DNA from: Tetrapyrgos nigripes
Taxonomy: Eukaryota; Basidiomycota; Agaricomycetes; Agaricales; Campanellaceae
Length of the DNA stretch: 64,000 nt
NCBI GenBank assembly: GCA_013368315.1
Contig: JAACJM010000288.1
Span: forward strand, 40,241-104,240
Direction of reading: 5' to 3'
This document shows, in pieces, positions 1-12,810 of this stretch. Every line of letters starts with the position of its first letter. The stretch's first letter is position 1. Under the pieces are notes generated by a model. The model searched no databases. It saw nothing but the letters and a program-made list of their open reading frames with translations, and had not been told where the DNA came from. The position numbers and the translations under genes are program-made.

Positions 1-1451
1 ATCTGAACTCTCGGCAGTGGGTGTCAGCGGCTCAGAGCAAGTCTAGAGGATGAAGGGTATGTCAAAAGACTTGGCTTTTAATACTTAGTATGCTGACCAC
101 GAAAACGATAGCAGCCGGTTTCTCTCCATCACTCCGTCCTCCACGCCCGTCGCTTCTCGCTCCTGACGACTTAGTCTACTCGAAATTTAAGACGCAATTC
201 CCGGCCAACACAACATGAGGAGGAGGACATGTATCTCGTTAAAGATAACCATTAGCAGACTTACTTCAAGCTAAACGACTTCAAGTCAATCGACACCCTT
301 CTCAACGTCTCGATGTATACGAAAACCATACCCTCGACATATATATCCGCTAATATAGCTTATGAAGACGTTCGAAGACCTAGAGCGACGAAGATCGGGA
401 AAGCAAGGTTTCCGCGAGACATAGTTCGACGGCCACAAAAGTCCAGAGACGTGCTACGAGACGCTGAAGGGCTTGTTGGTCCTCGAGCTCGGAGAGGAGC
501 CTGGACGCGTAGAGATGGAGACGTAGATTGGGAGCCCAAGAGTACTTGATGGTGATAGCAGCTGCCACCCTAGCTTTGGAACATACAACGACGAATAGGT
601 GAGTTTCCAGGTACAGTCTTATAGTATGGCCATATATGAGTTGTTTACGACGAGAATGACAAGATTCTCAATTCTTTCTCCCTCAACTCTGCTCTTCCGC
701 ATTGCATCGCATTCCTCCGATCCAAGAACTCCTCTTGCTTCCCATCCCTGTCCTGGCTTATTTGTCTGTCAAAGGCAATTCAGATCCTGCGCACTCTTTC
801 ACGTCCTCAGCTCAAAGAGTTTACCGTGACTCTTGTCCTCGGCATAAACTCTCACCGGAGGGCGTTGCACCGGCAATATGTTGACGAGGCAAGAGGAATG
901 AGCGGGGTCTAGGAAAGCACCGAGACGGTCTTTGGTGACGGCTGCTTGAGCGTGGGGCTCAGGCAATAACGTAGAGACCACGATGGGAGTGGAAAGGGCT
1001 AGGCGTAGGTGTTTTGAACGGTGCTCGATGTAGCTGTCGAATATGGGCTCAGAGGTGTGTATGAAGGGAAGTTTGAGAGTATCATACTTACAAGATTATG
1101 ACAGGAAGCAGCAATACCGGATTCCACTCGCCCTTCTACAACTGTTCACGAAACAGTTGTCCTTCAAATCCCCTCCACGCCAACATGTCCTTTGTATTGG
1201 TTCATCCCACTTCCTCGCCTCATTCCCTCAGAGTTTCAGGTCGTATTGCCGAAACGTCACGACGACTAGAAGCAGCGACTGGAAGTGCTGCATTTCGCTA
1301 CGTCATCCTTCAGCTCTGAGACCTCTACAACCTCGATTTCCCGTTCCCATCTTTCAAGTCGCTGGTTTCGTCGTCTATCCATTTAGCAGCACTCTTTACC
1401 CTTCCCCACTACACTGCAGGGCGAAATATGCCGTTGTCAATAATGAGGGAT
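1..1451. other. No recognisable gene
   Basis: Only short overlapping open frames without recognisable domains, consistent intron structure or codon bias are present. I see no RNA gene or transposon terminus here. Confidence 0.5.
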
Positions 1452-2083
1452 GAGGTTTAGATGACGAGAGAAGAATGGGAAAAGGCATCGACAGTGAAGG
1501 TGGTGGAGAAAGGTCGGGAGACCTTGACCCTGGGTCACAGAGAGGCACTGAGCCAAGGTAGTGGGAAAGAAGATGCGAGTAAAGGATGATTGACGTCGGC
1601 ACCTGACGAAGACTTGGGATCCTGGGACTGTCTCTGTGTCCTTCCTGTCATCTCAGTCCTTGTGTTCCTTGACACCAATCCACGTCTTTTTGCCTCCCAG
1701 CCTTCCCGACGTTCTGCGAGACTGTTACTTTGTCGTTGCAAGGCCGCATGGGCTTTTCAGGGTTTTGACCTTGAGGGACGAGGTTTGGATGACGAGAGAA
1801 GATTGGGAAAAGGCATCGACAGCGAAAATGATGGAGAAAGGTCGGGAGACGTTGATCGTGGGTCACAGAGAGGCACTGGATAGGGGTAGTGGGAAAGGGG
1901 GATGATTGACGTCGGCACCATGACTCGGACTCAGAACCCTGGGACTGTCTCTGCGTTCTTCTCGTCATCTCAGTCTCGGGTTCCTTGACACTATTCCACG
2001 TCTTTCCCTCTCCTAACCTTCCTGACATCTGCGAGTCTACCACTCCGACGTTGCAAGGCCGCGTGGGCTCTTCAGGGTTTTGG
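1452..2083. repeat. Imperfect tandem duplication, 328-bp period
   Basis: Two direct copies lie head to tail. Copy 1 runs from about 1452 to 1768 and copy 2 from about 1780 to 2083. Both open with GAGGTTT(A/G)GATGACGAGAG and close with GCAAGGCCGC(A/G)TGGGCT followed by TTCAGGGTTTTG. The copies differ by scattered substitutions and small indels, so the duplication is not recent. The open frames crossing it have no recognisable domain. Confidence 0.8.
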
Positions 2084-5000
2084 TTTACGCGTGGTTTTGA
2101 GCCTATGGAGAAAAGATAGCGACAGGAGCGTGTTAGCGAGTCGAAAGAGAGGTAGGCTTTGGAGAAGGATGTCAGGTTCTGAAGGTGCAGAGGGGAATTC
2201 TGAGTAGAGACGAGTGGGAGCGATAGTGAAAGACGACGATATAAGGAGGACTAGAGAGATGGGGTATGGGATGCATGAAAAGGAGTTGGTCCAGCGAGGT
2301 ATGGGTCATGTCTCCGTCGCCAACATCAGCCCCACGGAGCCAATGCTTTCTCATCGCCCAACTTCCTACTCGCTCATTATTTCTTGTTTCATCACTCCCA
2401 CTTTTGGCGAATTGAAGAATCACGTCCTCCGTCACAATATGCATCCCCTCTTCATCGTTTCCTCATATCCATCTTTCACTCGGTCTTCTCATCAGCGATA
2501 GAGGAACCAGGTATCACTGGTGGGAGGCTTTAGCATAGCGCGCAAGGACGGAGGCTGTTATCAGGCACTAGATCACAGAGGTACTATGAAGACACGTTGA
2601 GGGTGGTATTGGGAGGTCACCAGGGAAGACATGAGATGAGGTGGATGCCGGTCACCGGGTAGTGAGGGAGTGGGATCGAGTTACGCGTACGAGGATGTGA
2701 GGAGAGTTGTTGAGGTGGACATGAGGAAGGACAAGGTAGACATTGCAGGTCAAGATGGAAGAGGTTAAGATCTGGTGAGTGCCAAGTTTTTCGTTGATAA
2801 TCTCTCTCGAAGACGTTACTCACCATATTTTCCAGTATCTAGCTCTCTCTCATGCTCGTCCCGTGGCAATGCCAACGTCGTGTTCCTTTTCCTTCATCAA
2901 CACTTGAGTGATTGTCCGTTACCGCTGGCTCTTTAGTGCAAGTACGAGTAGAGCTGGAGGGCACACAGATAGTGCTAGCCCGACGATTTTGGGGACGAAT
3001 GGAATGGAGGAATGAGGAACAGAGGTGTATCTGCGAGGATGACGAGTGGGTTGGGTGGCTTTTGGTTCGGCTTCGGCGTGAGTGGGATGGGATATTTGGA
3101 AATGATTGTCATTGACGTTGTCGGTATGCTTGAGCTTGGTGAACAGTTCTTTGATGGCTTCCAGCGTTGGCGGTTCAGATCTGTCTGTGTATTCATTGGC
3201 CGTTTGACTGGGAAATTAAGACTGAACGAGACCTTTCATAGAAACATAGTACAGGAAAAGATGATGAAGATGGCCAGACTATATGTTTGTCCAGTAGTCG
3301 ATATGTGACGATTGCTAGTTTACTACCTGAAACACCAGATGATAATGACGATGCTGCGCTCACATTAGGGATTCGGTTATGTACCAGCGATAAGTAGGTC
3401 GTAAAATATATAAAGAATATCATAGTGATCTCGTTAGCTATCGCGTAGAATGATGCAGATAGATAGATATACGCCAAGTGGTCCCTGCAGGACGCAGCGG
3501 GGTGGCGTTGCGTAGTCGCAATACCAAAGATACAGTGCTACAAGGGTAAGGCAGTCCCTCTACGCGCAGCCACCTGTGGAGGTGTGTGATCTTGGGTACA
3601 TGATTGTTATGCTGGAATCGTCGTGTCGGATTCCCTTTTCTCGAACATATCTATACTATGCTTGACTTGTGCATCTTTTCTCCGAAACGTAGCCGAATTT
3701 GAAAGAAGCATTAGCATACACGTAGCAGCTACAGAACAGTAATATGACTTAAGAGGAATCGTCCGCTTGCATGAGAGTAAGTAGCCGGTACATGGCGCCG
3801 GTGAAGGACCAGGGCGAAGGCGTTTGATCTCAACACAACCAAATAAACGCGTCTCTCAAGTTTCAAACACCCATGCAGAATCGATGGGAAGGTCCTGCTC
3901 TCTCTCCACTGTAAATTCTTCGCTTATAACTGTCGGAAGTCATTGTGCAATTTCTTATTTCTCTCTGCCCACTGAAATCTATACCACGTATCTGAAATTT
4001 TGAAATAACCGCGGTGGTTGGATGTTTCATGTCGAGGTCATTCTTGCAGGGCTATGGAGCAGGGTCTGAGGATAGGGTCCGTGCTTCATGTTGTTGAGAG
4101 CTAAGTTTGTGCCTGACGAGTTTGCTGGCGTCTTCTCAGAGCAGATCTCTTCCCCCCTCCTCGACACGACTTTTTACGTATGCGTCTTTCCTCCCCTTCC
4201 TCAACCGACTCCAACACGACTTTTCTGCTTTTCCTTATCGACTCGCCTCGTTCATCCTCCATTTATGGTGTGGTGTTACCTCTGATTGTGGGCTTTATTT
4301 GCATAACTCCCCTCATACTATGCCTGTTCCTGTCCTTTTCCCTTCGTTCTCCCTTTCCACTTCCACATCGACTTCATTCCATGCTATCTCATGCGCTGGG
4401 ACGTTCTGCGCTCTCTACCCCAAACCACCGCATAGGATGAGTATACCTCCCTCCCTCGCCTCTTCTACTCGAAACTTCCTTCCGACATTGCTTCACGATA
4501 CGTTTTCCTTCTGGACCCGATGCTGGTGGCAGGTGGAAGTGCAATAAGAGGAGAGGCTGAAGGATGAGAGGATTCTGTTTGTTAATTTGGTCGGTCTCAA
4601 TACACGTTGGTGTTCGTTTTGCTTGGGTTGCTGCGCTTATCTTTGTTTTCCCTTCACTGGCCATTTTCGTCGTTTCTCTTCTAATTTCAGTTTATTCCTC
4701 GTCCTGTGTCTCTTGTTTTGCATCCGTTCTCCACTGTCCCAAGCCCTGAGCCCCTTTCAACACTCTCAACCTACCTCTCCGCCGTCCTCATCTTTCATCT
4801 TTCCTACTAGATCGTACTCCATTTGATCCACGTACGCCCTCACCTCATATATATCTCATCTGCCAAGCCCAACGACCTAAATACGTTCTGCACTCCCCCG
4901 TATCCACAGCTGACAACATTGCTTGTTCATCACATATTCCTTCGTTCTTCTTACATTGATATATAGCTTCTCGTTCCCTTGTTGCATGTAGACCCTCCTC

Positions 5001-5395
5001 CGATCGTTGTCTATATCCCGACGTTTCGATCCTTGCGGTGATTTGTGGCCTGAGGACGTAGTTGCCTCATGCCCGATTCTTTTCGAGCTGCGGAATCACG
5101 TATTTATCATCAATACAACGCTAGAATTATCACGGGTTTTCGATGGGCGTTTAAGGTGTCCACATAGATGACTCAGCTGCGACGTAGACGTCGCTCTTTC
5201 CCCCTCCCATCTTCGAGCTCATATATCCTTCCGTTGGCTATAATACGCTTTGGTGTATTGCGTGCGGCATAACGAGCGACAGAAGGAGCTAAACTATAAT
5301 CATCACTTTCCGAAACCCCTTCCCGAACTTCTATCTTGTCACGCTACCGATACTCCCTCCTACGATAGCTGTGAAACCGCTTCCTACTCGTGATC
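2084..5395. other. Intergenic, no supported gene
   Basis: Pyrimidine-rich tracts (about 4140-4860) give several short frames on both strands, but none has a domain, a splice pattern or support from a neighbouring exon. The last few hundred bases would contain the promoter of the FHA gene; I see no distinct core element there. Confidence 0.5.
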
Positions 5396-8027
5396 ATGGG
5401 CCCAAAGCCAAAGCCAAAGCCGAGCAAGCCAAAAGATGATAAACCGCCCACTCCGCCTCCCATGCTCGGTATGTTGAGCTCAACCTCTCATGCAATTACT
5501 GACTTCTATTGGATATCCTCAGGCGTCGAGTTCATATACGAAGATACGCACCTGAAGTCCAGAACTGTCAAGCTGTACAAGAAAGGAAACTCAGATACGG
5601 TCGACATTGGTTGGAAACTATTTGATCCCAATGCGAAGACTATGAGTGAAAAGCACGGCCGATTACACTTTGAGAAGTCAAAGGTAAGTGTAAATGTGGC
5701 CTATTTACAATTCTCAACCCTCACGCAGTACTTAGGCTTATATATCCGACCTAGGATCCAAGAAGGGAACCTGGGTACAGTCGAAAAGGGGATCTCTAGT
5801 GAAAGAAGTGAAGCATGAGCTCAAAGAGGGCGATAGGATTGTTTTTGGGGCAAAAGAAGATAAGGGTATATCTGAGGTGCGTTTTCATCTTCTAGAGTAA
5901 TACATACACTACTCAACGTCTCATATCTACATAGGATCCTCAAGCGCTTCGTGTCAAGGTCAAGTTCATTCGAGAATCGACCCCCAAAAGTCCCAAGTCT
6001 CCTCCCGTTAACAAATCAGACAGCAATACGCTTACTGTGAAGGAGAAAAGCACTAAATCCAGAGCTCCCACTCCCGAAATGACTCTCAAACCTCCCCTGA
6101 GAATAATCATCGCCGGACGAGGAGCTTAGAATCTGCCTCGAAGCCACCGGAAATCATTCCTTCCGACAATCGAAAATCCCAATATAAGGTGCTCCTTCTG
6201 TCCTACTACCTGATTTATCTACAGACTGAATATCTCTCAGATCCCAAGTACGACATTGGAAACTCAGATCAAGATTCCATGGGCAGATACCTTCAGACTC
6301 GGATTCGGTATTAACGCGCTCACAGGAGACTTCATTCCTCGGACCGCTCTACGCCCAGGATGGAAGTCACGAAAGTCATCGAATTCCGGTAGATCGCAAA
6401 TGGTGGTCAAGCGTCTTCAGTGGCGAGAGGTTGGGGAACTTCAAGACGATTTCGAGCTCGAAGTCGGTGGGACTGTCAACGTGCTGTGTCCAGTCGGAGC
6501 CAACGTCAGAGTTGCTTCGATACTGACCGAGAACGCATCTAAATCCACGCTACTCATACAATGCAAGGTGTATCACGACTTTGAACCCGAGTGGATTCCG
6601 GACAGTGTCGAGTTGAAGGAGGGATTAGAGAAACTTTCAGATAAGGAGTTCAGGGAGACATACGGCGATTATTACATTGCAGGGTGTCAGAAAGCATATG
6701 TCTGCCGGATGATCGTAGTTTGCAGGTGAGTAGAAGCATTAGTATTACTATTGAAGCAGGTATTGATATATTATCTGTACAGAGTCAACGAGGAGACTGT
6801 GACATCATCCCATGAGACTGAAGCGAAGGCTTTTGTCGAGAATGCCTTCAAAGGAGGAATGAAGTTTACCGATATGGAGAAAACGTCCTCCACATTTTCT
6901 CTCTTGAATGTGGTCATAGATGCCCATGGTTGTTCAGTCGATCCCAACAAAGTCTTTAGCGTCACCGAAGCGAAAGATCAACTGGATAATCTCATAGCAA
7001 AGGCGACTGGTGCTCCTCGAATTGCACTATTGTATCATTATAGGTATTCTATTCTGATACATCCTAAGAACTCCAAACTAATCTCATCCCATATGTTCTT
7101 AGCACTCTGCAATCTTCCCAGCTCTCTCCACGGCTCAACGTACGTCTAGACATGTTCAAGAAAGCTCACACCATGAGGGGCATGTACGCATATCTCAAGG
7201 CATGTCTACTTCATCCTGCTTTGGCAAAGTTTCCGGGCGACGTACGAAAGATCCAGTCCACCCTCACCAAATTCGAAAGCCAAAGGAAAGAATTGGTACC
7301 TATTCTTTATGATGAACAGAGAACAAAGACATCATTGAAGAAGATCGACACATTGACGCAAGATCTCGTAACCTCAAAGGAGAAGGCAGACTCGGTTATG
7401 CATAGGTTTACCTTGATCAGTCTTGTCAAGGAGATGAACAAGGACATTGTTCAATGCTCCTTTGCCGAGAATGATCACGACATGTATCGTTGGACTTGTG
7501 GTATGACTGGTGGGAAGAAGAAGGCCGCATTGAAGGAATACAGCCTCGTATTGCTTGAATCCGCGGGATACAAAGCCTATGAACTCGAATGGTGGTCTCC
7601 TTGGACGAGTGGAACAGGAGCACTGCGAGTCATCCTCGGATCTCGTTCACAAGAAACCCTTTCCTTCCTTACGAAAAGCTCAGCAGATTGCATACGACTC
7701 CCTCCCATCCCGAATTCCCCTACAAATGCAGCTAAACTTCAGAAAGTCGGCCGGAAATCTTTAGCAGATACACCACAAGATCCATCAGCTTTCACTTTCT
7801 GCCTTGGGAATCATGAACCAGTCCTTATTCTTGGATGGTCACTTTCGTGCTTCAACTGGCCGAGTCGAAAGCCAGACCCAGTGATCGAAGCAGACCACCC
7901 TCATAACTTCATTCTATCAGATCATTTGAACCTTTTAATTGACAATTTGGAGCGTGCGCGTTGGCATTGCAAGGTTACCTTCGTGATCAAGTCATCTCAC
8001 AACTTCCCCGACCTACTGCAGGATTGA
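5396..8027 (+). CDS. FHA-domain protein with large uncharacterised C-terminal region
   Basis: My eight-exon model is 5396-5468, 5523-5683, 5736-5876, 5935-6006, 6063-6188, 6241-6725, 6783-7043 and 7103-8027. All introns are GT-AG of about 50-60 bp, the frame stays open, and the product is about 747 aa. A Lys/Pro-rich N-terminus is followed by an FHA fold at about residues 25-125: SEKHGRLHF (66-74), YISDLGSKKGTW (80-91) and GDRIVFG near 110. FHA domains bind phosphothreonine peptides. The usual Arg of the GR motif is Trp here (DIGW, residue 55), so binding may be altered. A Ser/Pro-rich linker leads to a large module, including GDYYIAGC near residue 340, that faintly recalls MACPF-type proteins; that likeness is weak. 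Cellular role unknown. The FHA assignment is good; the rest is not assigned. Confidence 0.8.
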
Positions 8028-8989
8028 TAGCATACCCCTGGACCGAGTCGTTATATCTTCATATCTATATCAAACCATCGTATTAACGTTGTACATTATA
8101 TTCTTTGCTGATAGCTGCCGAGACAGGACATTGGCATTGAGATACAACAGTAAATTGTTAAGATACCTACTGCATGGAAGGATAGATGAAGCAGGAAGCT
8201 ATGTATAATATTGGACGCTAAGTATAATAAAGTCACTACTTAGCAGAGTCTCTCCTGATATACAGCTTCCACAGGGACATATAAATAAAGATGCAAGGCA
8301 TTCTTGAGGGGAAAATCAAACCAAAAAACATAGTCATTGAACAGATTGGGATATGAACCTCAATATTATATCTCCCTTGTCTACAGACGGTCCAACCTCT
8401 AGGTAGGTATTTATCTTCAGAGAGAGGAATGGTCAGAGCAAGTCGGGGAAGGACAAACAAAATGTACAAGATAGAAGACACACCTCAAAGGACGAGATCA
8501 TCAGGAAAATAGCAATTTACTGGCGGCCGCTTGTAGGTACTTGTACAGGTCGCAAGTCCGCAAGGCTACGAAATTTTTCCGCAAGTCCGGAGATATTTTT
8601 ATGGCAGTAATACTGTCCAGAAAATCAAATTTTACAGGTTTGGTTTGAGGCAGAAATTTTACAAGTTTGAAAGTCCTGACAATGCTTGAGATTTCACACA
8701 AGTGCACATCCAGTGTCCAAAATTTTACAAGTTGTCAGTGGCATCAATTTTTTTTGCAGGTCAACTCTAGGTTTGGAGTCAACTTTTTTTGCAGGTTCAA
8801 CTCTCCGAGAACTGGCCTGAATTTAACAAGTTCACACATGTGAACAATCACGGAAAATTTCCACAAGTGACTGGGAGTACATCACTTTGGCTGGGACTTT
8901 TTACACAGGTTCCTACCTGGTACCTTTCGTGAATTTTGGCAGGTTGATACCATGGACATGGTCAAAGGCTCAGCCTCATACTTGTGTCC
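8028..8989. other. Non-coding, rich in TTTTACA(A/G)GTT-like motifs
   Basis: This interval lies between the FHA gene and the copia LTR. From about 8530 to 8950 a degenerate motif (ACAGGT, ACAAGTT or GCAGGTT, often after TTTT) recurs roughly ten times at irregular spacing. A similar motif-rich stretch occurs at 37080-37440. No gene is supported; the short minus-strand frames look random. Confidence 0.5.
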
Positions 8990-9413
8990 TATGTAGATCA
9001 GTGATACATAGGTAGTACTTTGTATACTACCAGCAGAGATATCCAATTGGACTGATATAACTGTCCTTGTTCTCAGGATGATATCTATGCAAATGCTATG
9101 AGAATAAATAGATATGAGGACACTTGTTAAACAAGTGAGGTGATGAATACTATTGCGGCTCTAGAGGTATAGACAGTGAACTACCAAGTATTTATACTGT
9201 TAGCTACTGTGGCTGCACGAGTCTGTAAATATAACACAGTGGAGAAAAGCTGATATCAGTTTGGAGTCAACAATGTAAGAGATGGTGTAAGTATGGAGTA
9301 TAACAGAAAGTAGGTGGTGCATATGTGGATACAAGTGGATCATGTATACTAATGAAGTGGAGAGAAAGATAAGATTGTTTGTTGTAAGTATAGGTCAATA
9401 CAAAATTCCAACA
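8990..9413 (-). repeat. 3' LTR of the copia element
   Basis: The LTR starts TGTTGGAATTTTGTATTG directly after the polypurine tract. It carries a TATA-like GTATAAATAC near 9190-9200. It is collinear but diverged from 30731-31105. The distal end is inferred, not seen as a sharp boundary. Confidence 0.7.
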
Positions 9414-9420
9414 CTCCTCC

Positions 9421-12400
9421 TCAAACCTCTGTGAGTCCCATAGACAAAGTGAAGTGTTTGGCTTTAAGAGATGGTAAAGCCTTGGTGAAAATGTCAGCGA
9501 TCATTTTGTTGGTAGGGCAATATGAATGTCAAATTTTGCCTTCAATGACGTAGCAAATAAAGTGATAACAGATGTCAATATGTTTGGTGTGAGCATGATA
9601 ACATTCATCCTTAGTGAGTGCGATTGCCAATTGGTTGTCTGAATGAATAAGAATAGGATCAGTGAATAATGTCCATCTGCTTTCCATAAGTTAGCCAATG
9701 ATCCTTTGTTGATTTAAGATAAGCAAATATGCGTCGTAAAGTGTTCCAGTGTGTGATGCCTGGATTATGAGTGAATCAGGTGAGTTGTGAGACTGGATAG
9801 GCGAGATCTGGGTGTGTAGCATGACATAGATATTGTAAAGCACCTAAAGCTTCTTGATATGGTTTGTCATGCATCTGGCCAATTTCCTTGATGGTAGTAG
9901 GACTTTGTGATGTCAATAAGCGAGTATGTGGATTGAATGGTATAGAGACAGGTTTGGTGTCAGTGAAACCATAACGTGTGATGATGGAGTCGATGTAGGA
10001 TTGTTGTGACATTTGGAATGTATGTTCCTGCCTATTCCTGCATATCTCAGTTCCGAACATCCAATGTAACTCTCCTGCATCTGTAACTTCTACCTTCTCT
10101 TTAATCTTCTTTAACTTCTCCATATCTGCCATAGTATTGGTAACCAATGTCATGTCATCAACATGAATGAATAGAATGATGAATGGATTAAGTTGGTAAA
10201 AGATGGCATGATTGAAGTTAGAGCGTGTGAGTCTGATTTCCTTCATGATTTGGCAAAATCGTAGATACCAACAGCATCCAGCTTGTTTGAGTCTGTAGAG
10301 AGCTAATTGAAGACAGAGTACTTGACCAGGTTTGACACCTGTCATCTTGATGCCGGGGGATGGTTTCATGAATATGTTTTCATTGGGATCAGTTTTGCTG
10401 TAAAGGTATGCTGATTTGACATCCATTTGGTGAACTTCCATGTTACAATATGCTGCAATGGATAAAATGATGCGTCCTGATGTCATCTTGGCAACTGATG
10501 CGAATGTTTCATCTGGGAAGTAGTCGACTTCCAGGATTTGGTTTTATCCATGCACAACAAGTTGTGCTCGATGTTCCTTGACCTTTCCATGTTTGTCCTT
10601 CTTTGTCCTATAAACCCATTTTCCAGTAAGAATGTTGGCGTCTGATGGTGCGTAAACTGGAATGAATGTTCCTCGTTCCTTATGCCTTCTCATCTCCATT
10701 GGGGCCAATTTGGTTGATGTTTTGCTTCTGCAACTGATAGTGGGTCATAAGCTTCAAGTTCAGATGTAACCTGAGCAAGACTAGCAGTAAGCAAATTGGC
10801 TGATTCTACTCCTCCTGTCTTCTTCATCATAGATCTGGTAATAGGTCTTCTGCCTGTGACAATTTCAGGTGGAATGATGATCTCAGGTGTGATGGGCTTG
10901 GTGATTTTGATAATGGGATCAACTGTATCCAACTCAGGGACCTTTTGTTCCAAATGAAATCATTATCCTCCTCCTCACTGAGTTGGATTGGTTGATTTGT
11001 GAATTCAACAGTGATAAATTTCTTCTTCAGCCAATAGATATAATAACCCTGGGATTCCTTCTCTGGTCCTAACCAACGTCGTTCAACTGCCTGATCTTCC
11101 AATTTGTTGGGTTTTGGAGTGCATTTGATGTAAACGATAGAGCCAAATGGGTGAAGATTGGAGATGTCTGGGATAGTTCTGAATTGTTTCTCATAGGGAG
11201 TCTTCATGTCGATAGCTTTGTGGGGGGTGTGATTCCTGATGTAGGTTGCATAGAGCATTGCCATGCCCCATAACCATTTTGGTAAACCTGATGAGATGAG
11301 CATAGCTTGGACAGTGTTGAGAAGTGTACAATGACTTCTTTCTGCAATACTGTTCTGTTCTGAAGTATCGTGTACTGTGAGTTTTCTCTCTGTTCCCTAT
11401 CCTTCCAAATACTTCATAAATTCTCCTCCTAGAAATTCTCCTCCTTGATCCAACTGTAGGATTTTGATGATAATGTTGAATTGGGTTTTGAGGGTGGTCT
11501 GGAAGATGATGTATTAGGTGAATGATTCATCTTTCAAGCGCAGTAGAGGGGTTTCTAGCCAGTATGTGGCATTGTTAATAAGCATGAGTGAATACTCCTG
11601 ATGATTGATGGTTCTAACTGATGCTGGTCCCCAAATGTCCATGTGCATCCTGTCTCCAAAGTTCTTGGCATGTGGAGTAAGACGTAATTTTGGGATAGCA
11701 AGTCGAGCTCCTTTAGCACACATGCATACAATGCATTCAATCTGCTCCATTCTGTTCAGATCAAGACATAGTCCTTTAACTTCATTGTGTTCGGTAGCGC
11801 AATGGGCTTCATATAAGGATAGGGTGTGATTGGTGACAGAATAAGCATTTTCATGTTCAATGATTTGGTAAAGCCCATGTACTTTTGGAATGTGAGTGAC
11901 ATTATGACCTTGTTTAGAGATAACCATAATCCCTCCTTCGATATGAATGATGTATCCTGCATCATCCAATTTGCCTAGTGATACTAGTGTGTTGGGCATG
12001 TCTGGACAGTAGAGAGTGTTGTGTAGAGGTAAGAAGTGGGGTTTCTCCTTTGTATCAACTGTCTCGATGTGTAGAGTGCCTTTCCCTTGGGATGTGAATG
12101 TATTGGAGTTAGCGGCTTGGATTCAACGAGTGGGAATAGTTTGATAGTTTCGTAATTGATCTCGGAGTGGGGACATGTGGGATGAGCATCCAGAGTCAAA
12201 TAGAATTGGTGGAATATGTTCTGATGCTATGAAAGCTGCTTCTTCAGTTATGTCAGAGCAGTCGATAGTGGGGTGATCAATAGAATCTTTGATCTCTGGA
12301 ATTTCAATGGCCATCCAGCTTCCTTTATCTTCTTTGTTCTTTTCTCTGGCACTACTCACTGTATCCCTTCCTTTTCCATTCCTTTGTTGTCTATTCTCCC

Positions 12401-12805
12401 CATTATTTCTGTCTTCTCTATAATTCCTATCATCTTGGTGTGCTGCATGCACTTAGATAGACAATTCTTGGAGAAATGACCAAGTTCTCCACAATTATAA
12501 TAGCTGGGTTCTTCCCTTGTTTGGTTGTTGCCTTGCCAATTTCCTCCTGCTCCACCTTGGCCTCTTCCTCTAAAATTTCCTTGACCTCTGAATGATGATC
12601 CTCCTTGGCCTCCTCTGCTATTTCCTCTACCTCTTCCTCCTCTTCCCCTGAATCTGCCATGCCCTCTGCCTTGGAAGTTGTCATTGGAGTAGTTCACAGA
12701 TTCTTGTAATTTGTTGGAGCTAGAAGCAAAGTTCTTGCCTTGAGCTTCTGCGTGAATTGCTGCGATCAACATTTCTGGTGTCAACTTGCTTGGTTCTTCT
12801 CTGTA
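9421..12805 (-). pseudogene. Copia gag-pol, broken (zinc knuckle, PR, IN, RT, RNase H)
   Basis: The open frames are 12356-12784 (Gly/Arg-rich gag with zinc knuckle), 12123-12452 (protease, DSGCSSHM), 11514-11999 (pre-integrase HHCC region and MHMDIWGP), 10827-11303 (integrase C-terminus), 9776-10486 (reverse transcriptase) and the stretch down to the stop at 9421 (RNase H end, ADIFTKALPSL). They sit in different frames. Several key residues are changed: the first zinc-knuckle Cys is Tyr (YYNCGELGHFSKNC), an expected integrase Asp is Asn (INNATYW), and the RT box is HVDD instead of YVDD. The element cannot encode a working polyprotein. Confidence 0.85.
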
Positions 12806-12810
12806 AACAG

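Noticed and set aside
4088..4826. Overlapping plus-strand frames of 60-146 aa
   Set aside because: They come from a pyrimidine-rich tract giving Ser/Pro/Phe/Leu text in all frames; no splice pattern or domain.
12430..12684. Glu-rich minus-strand frame
   Set aside because: Alternative frame of the Gly/Arg-rich copia gag region.
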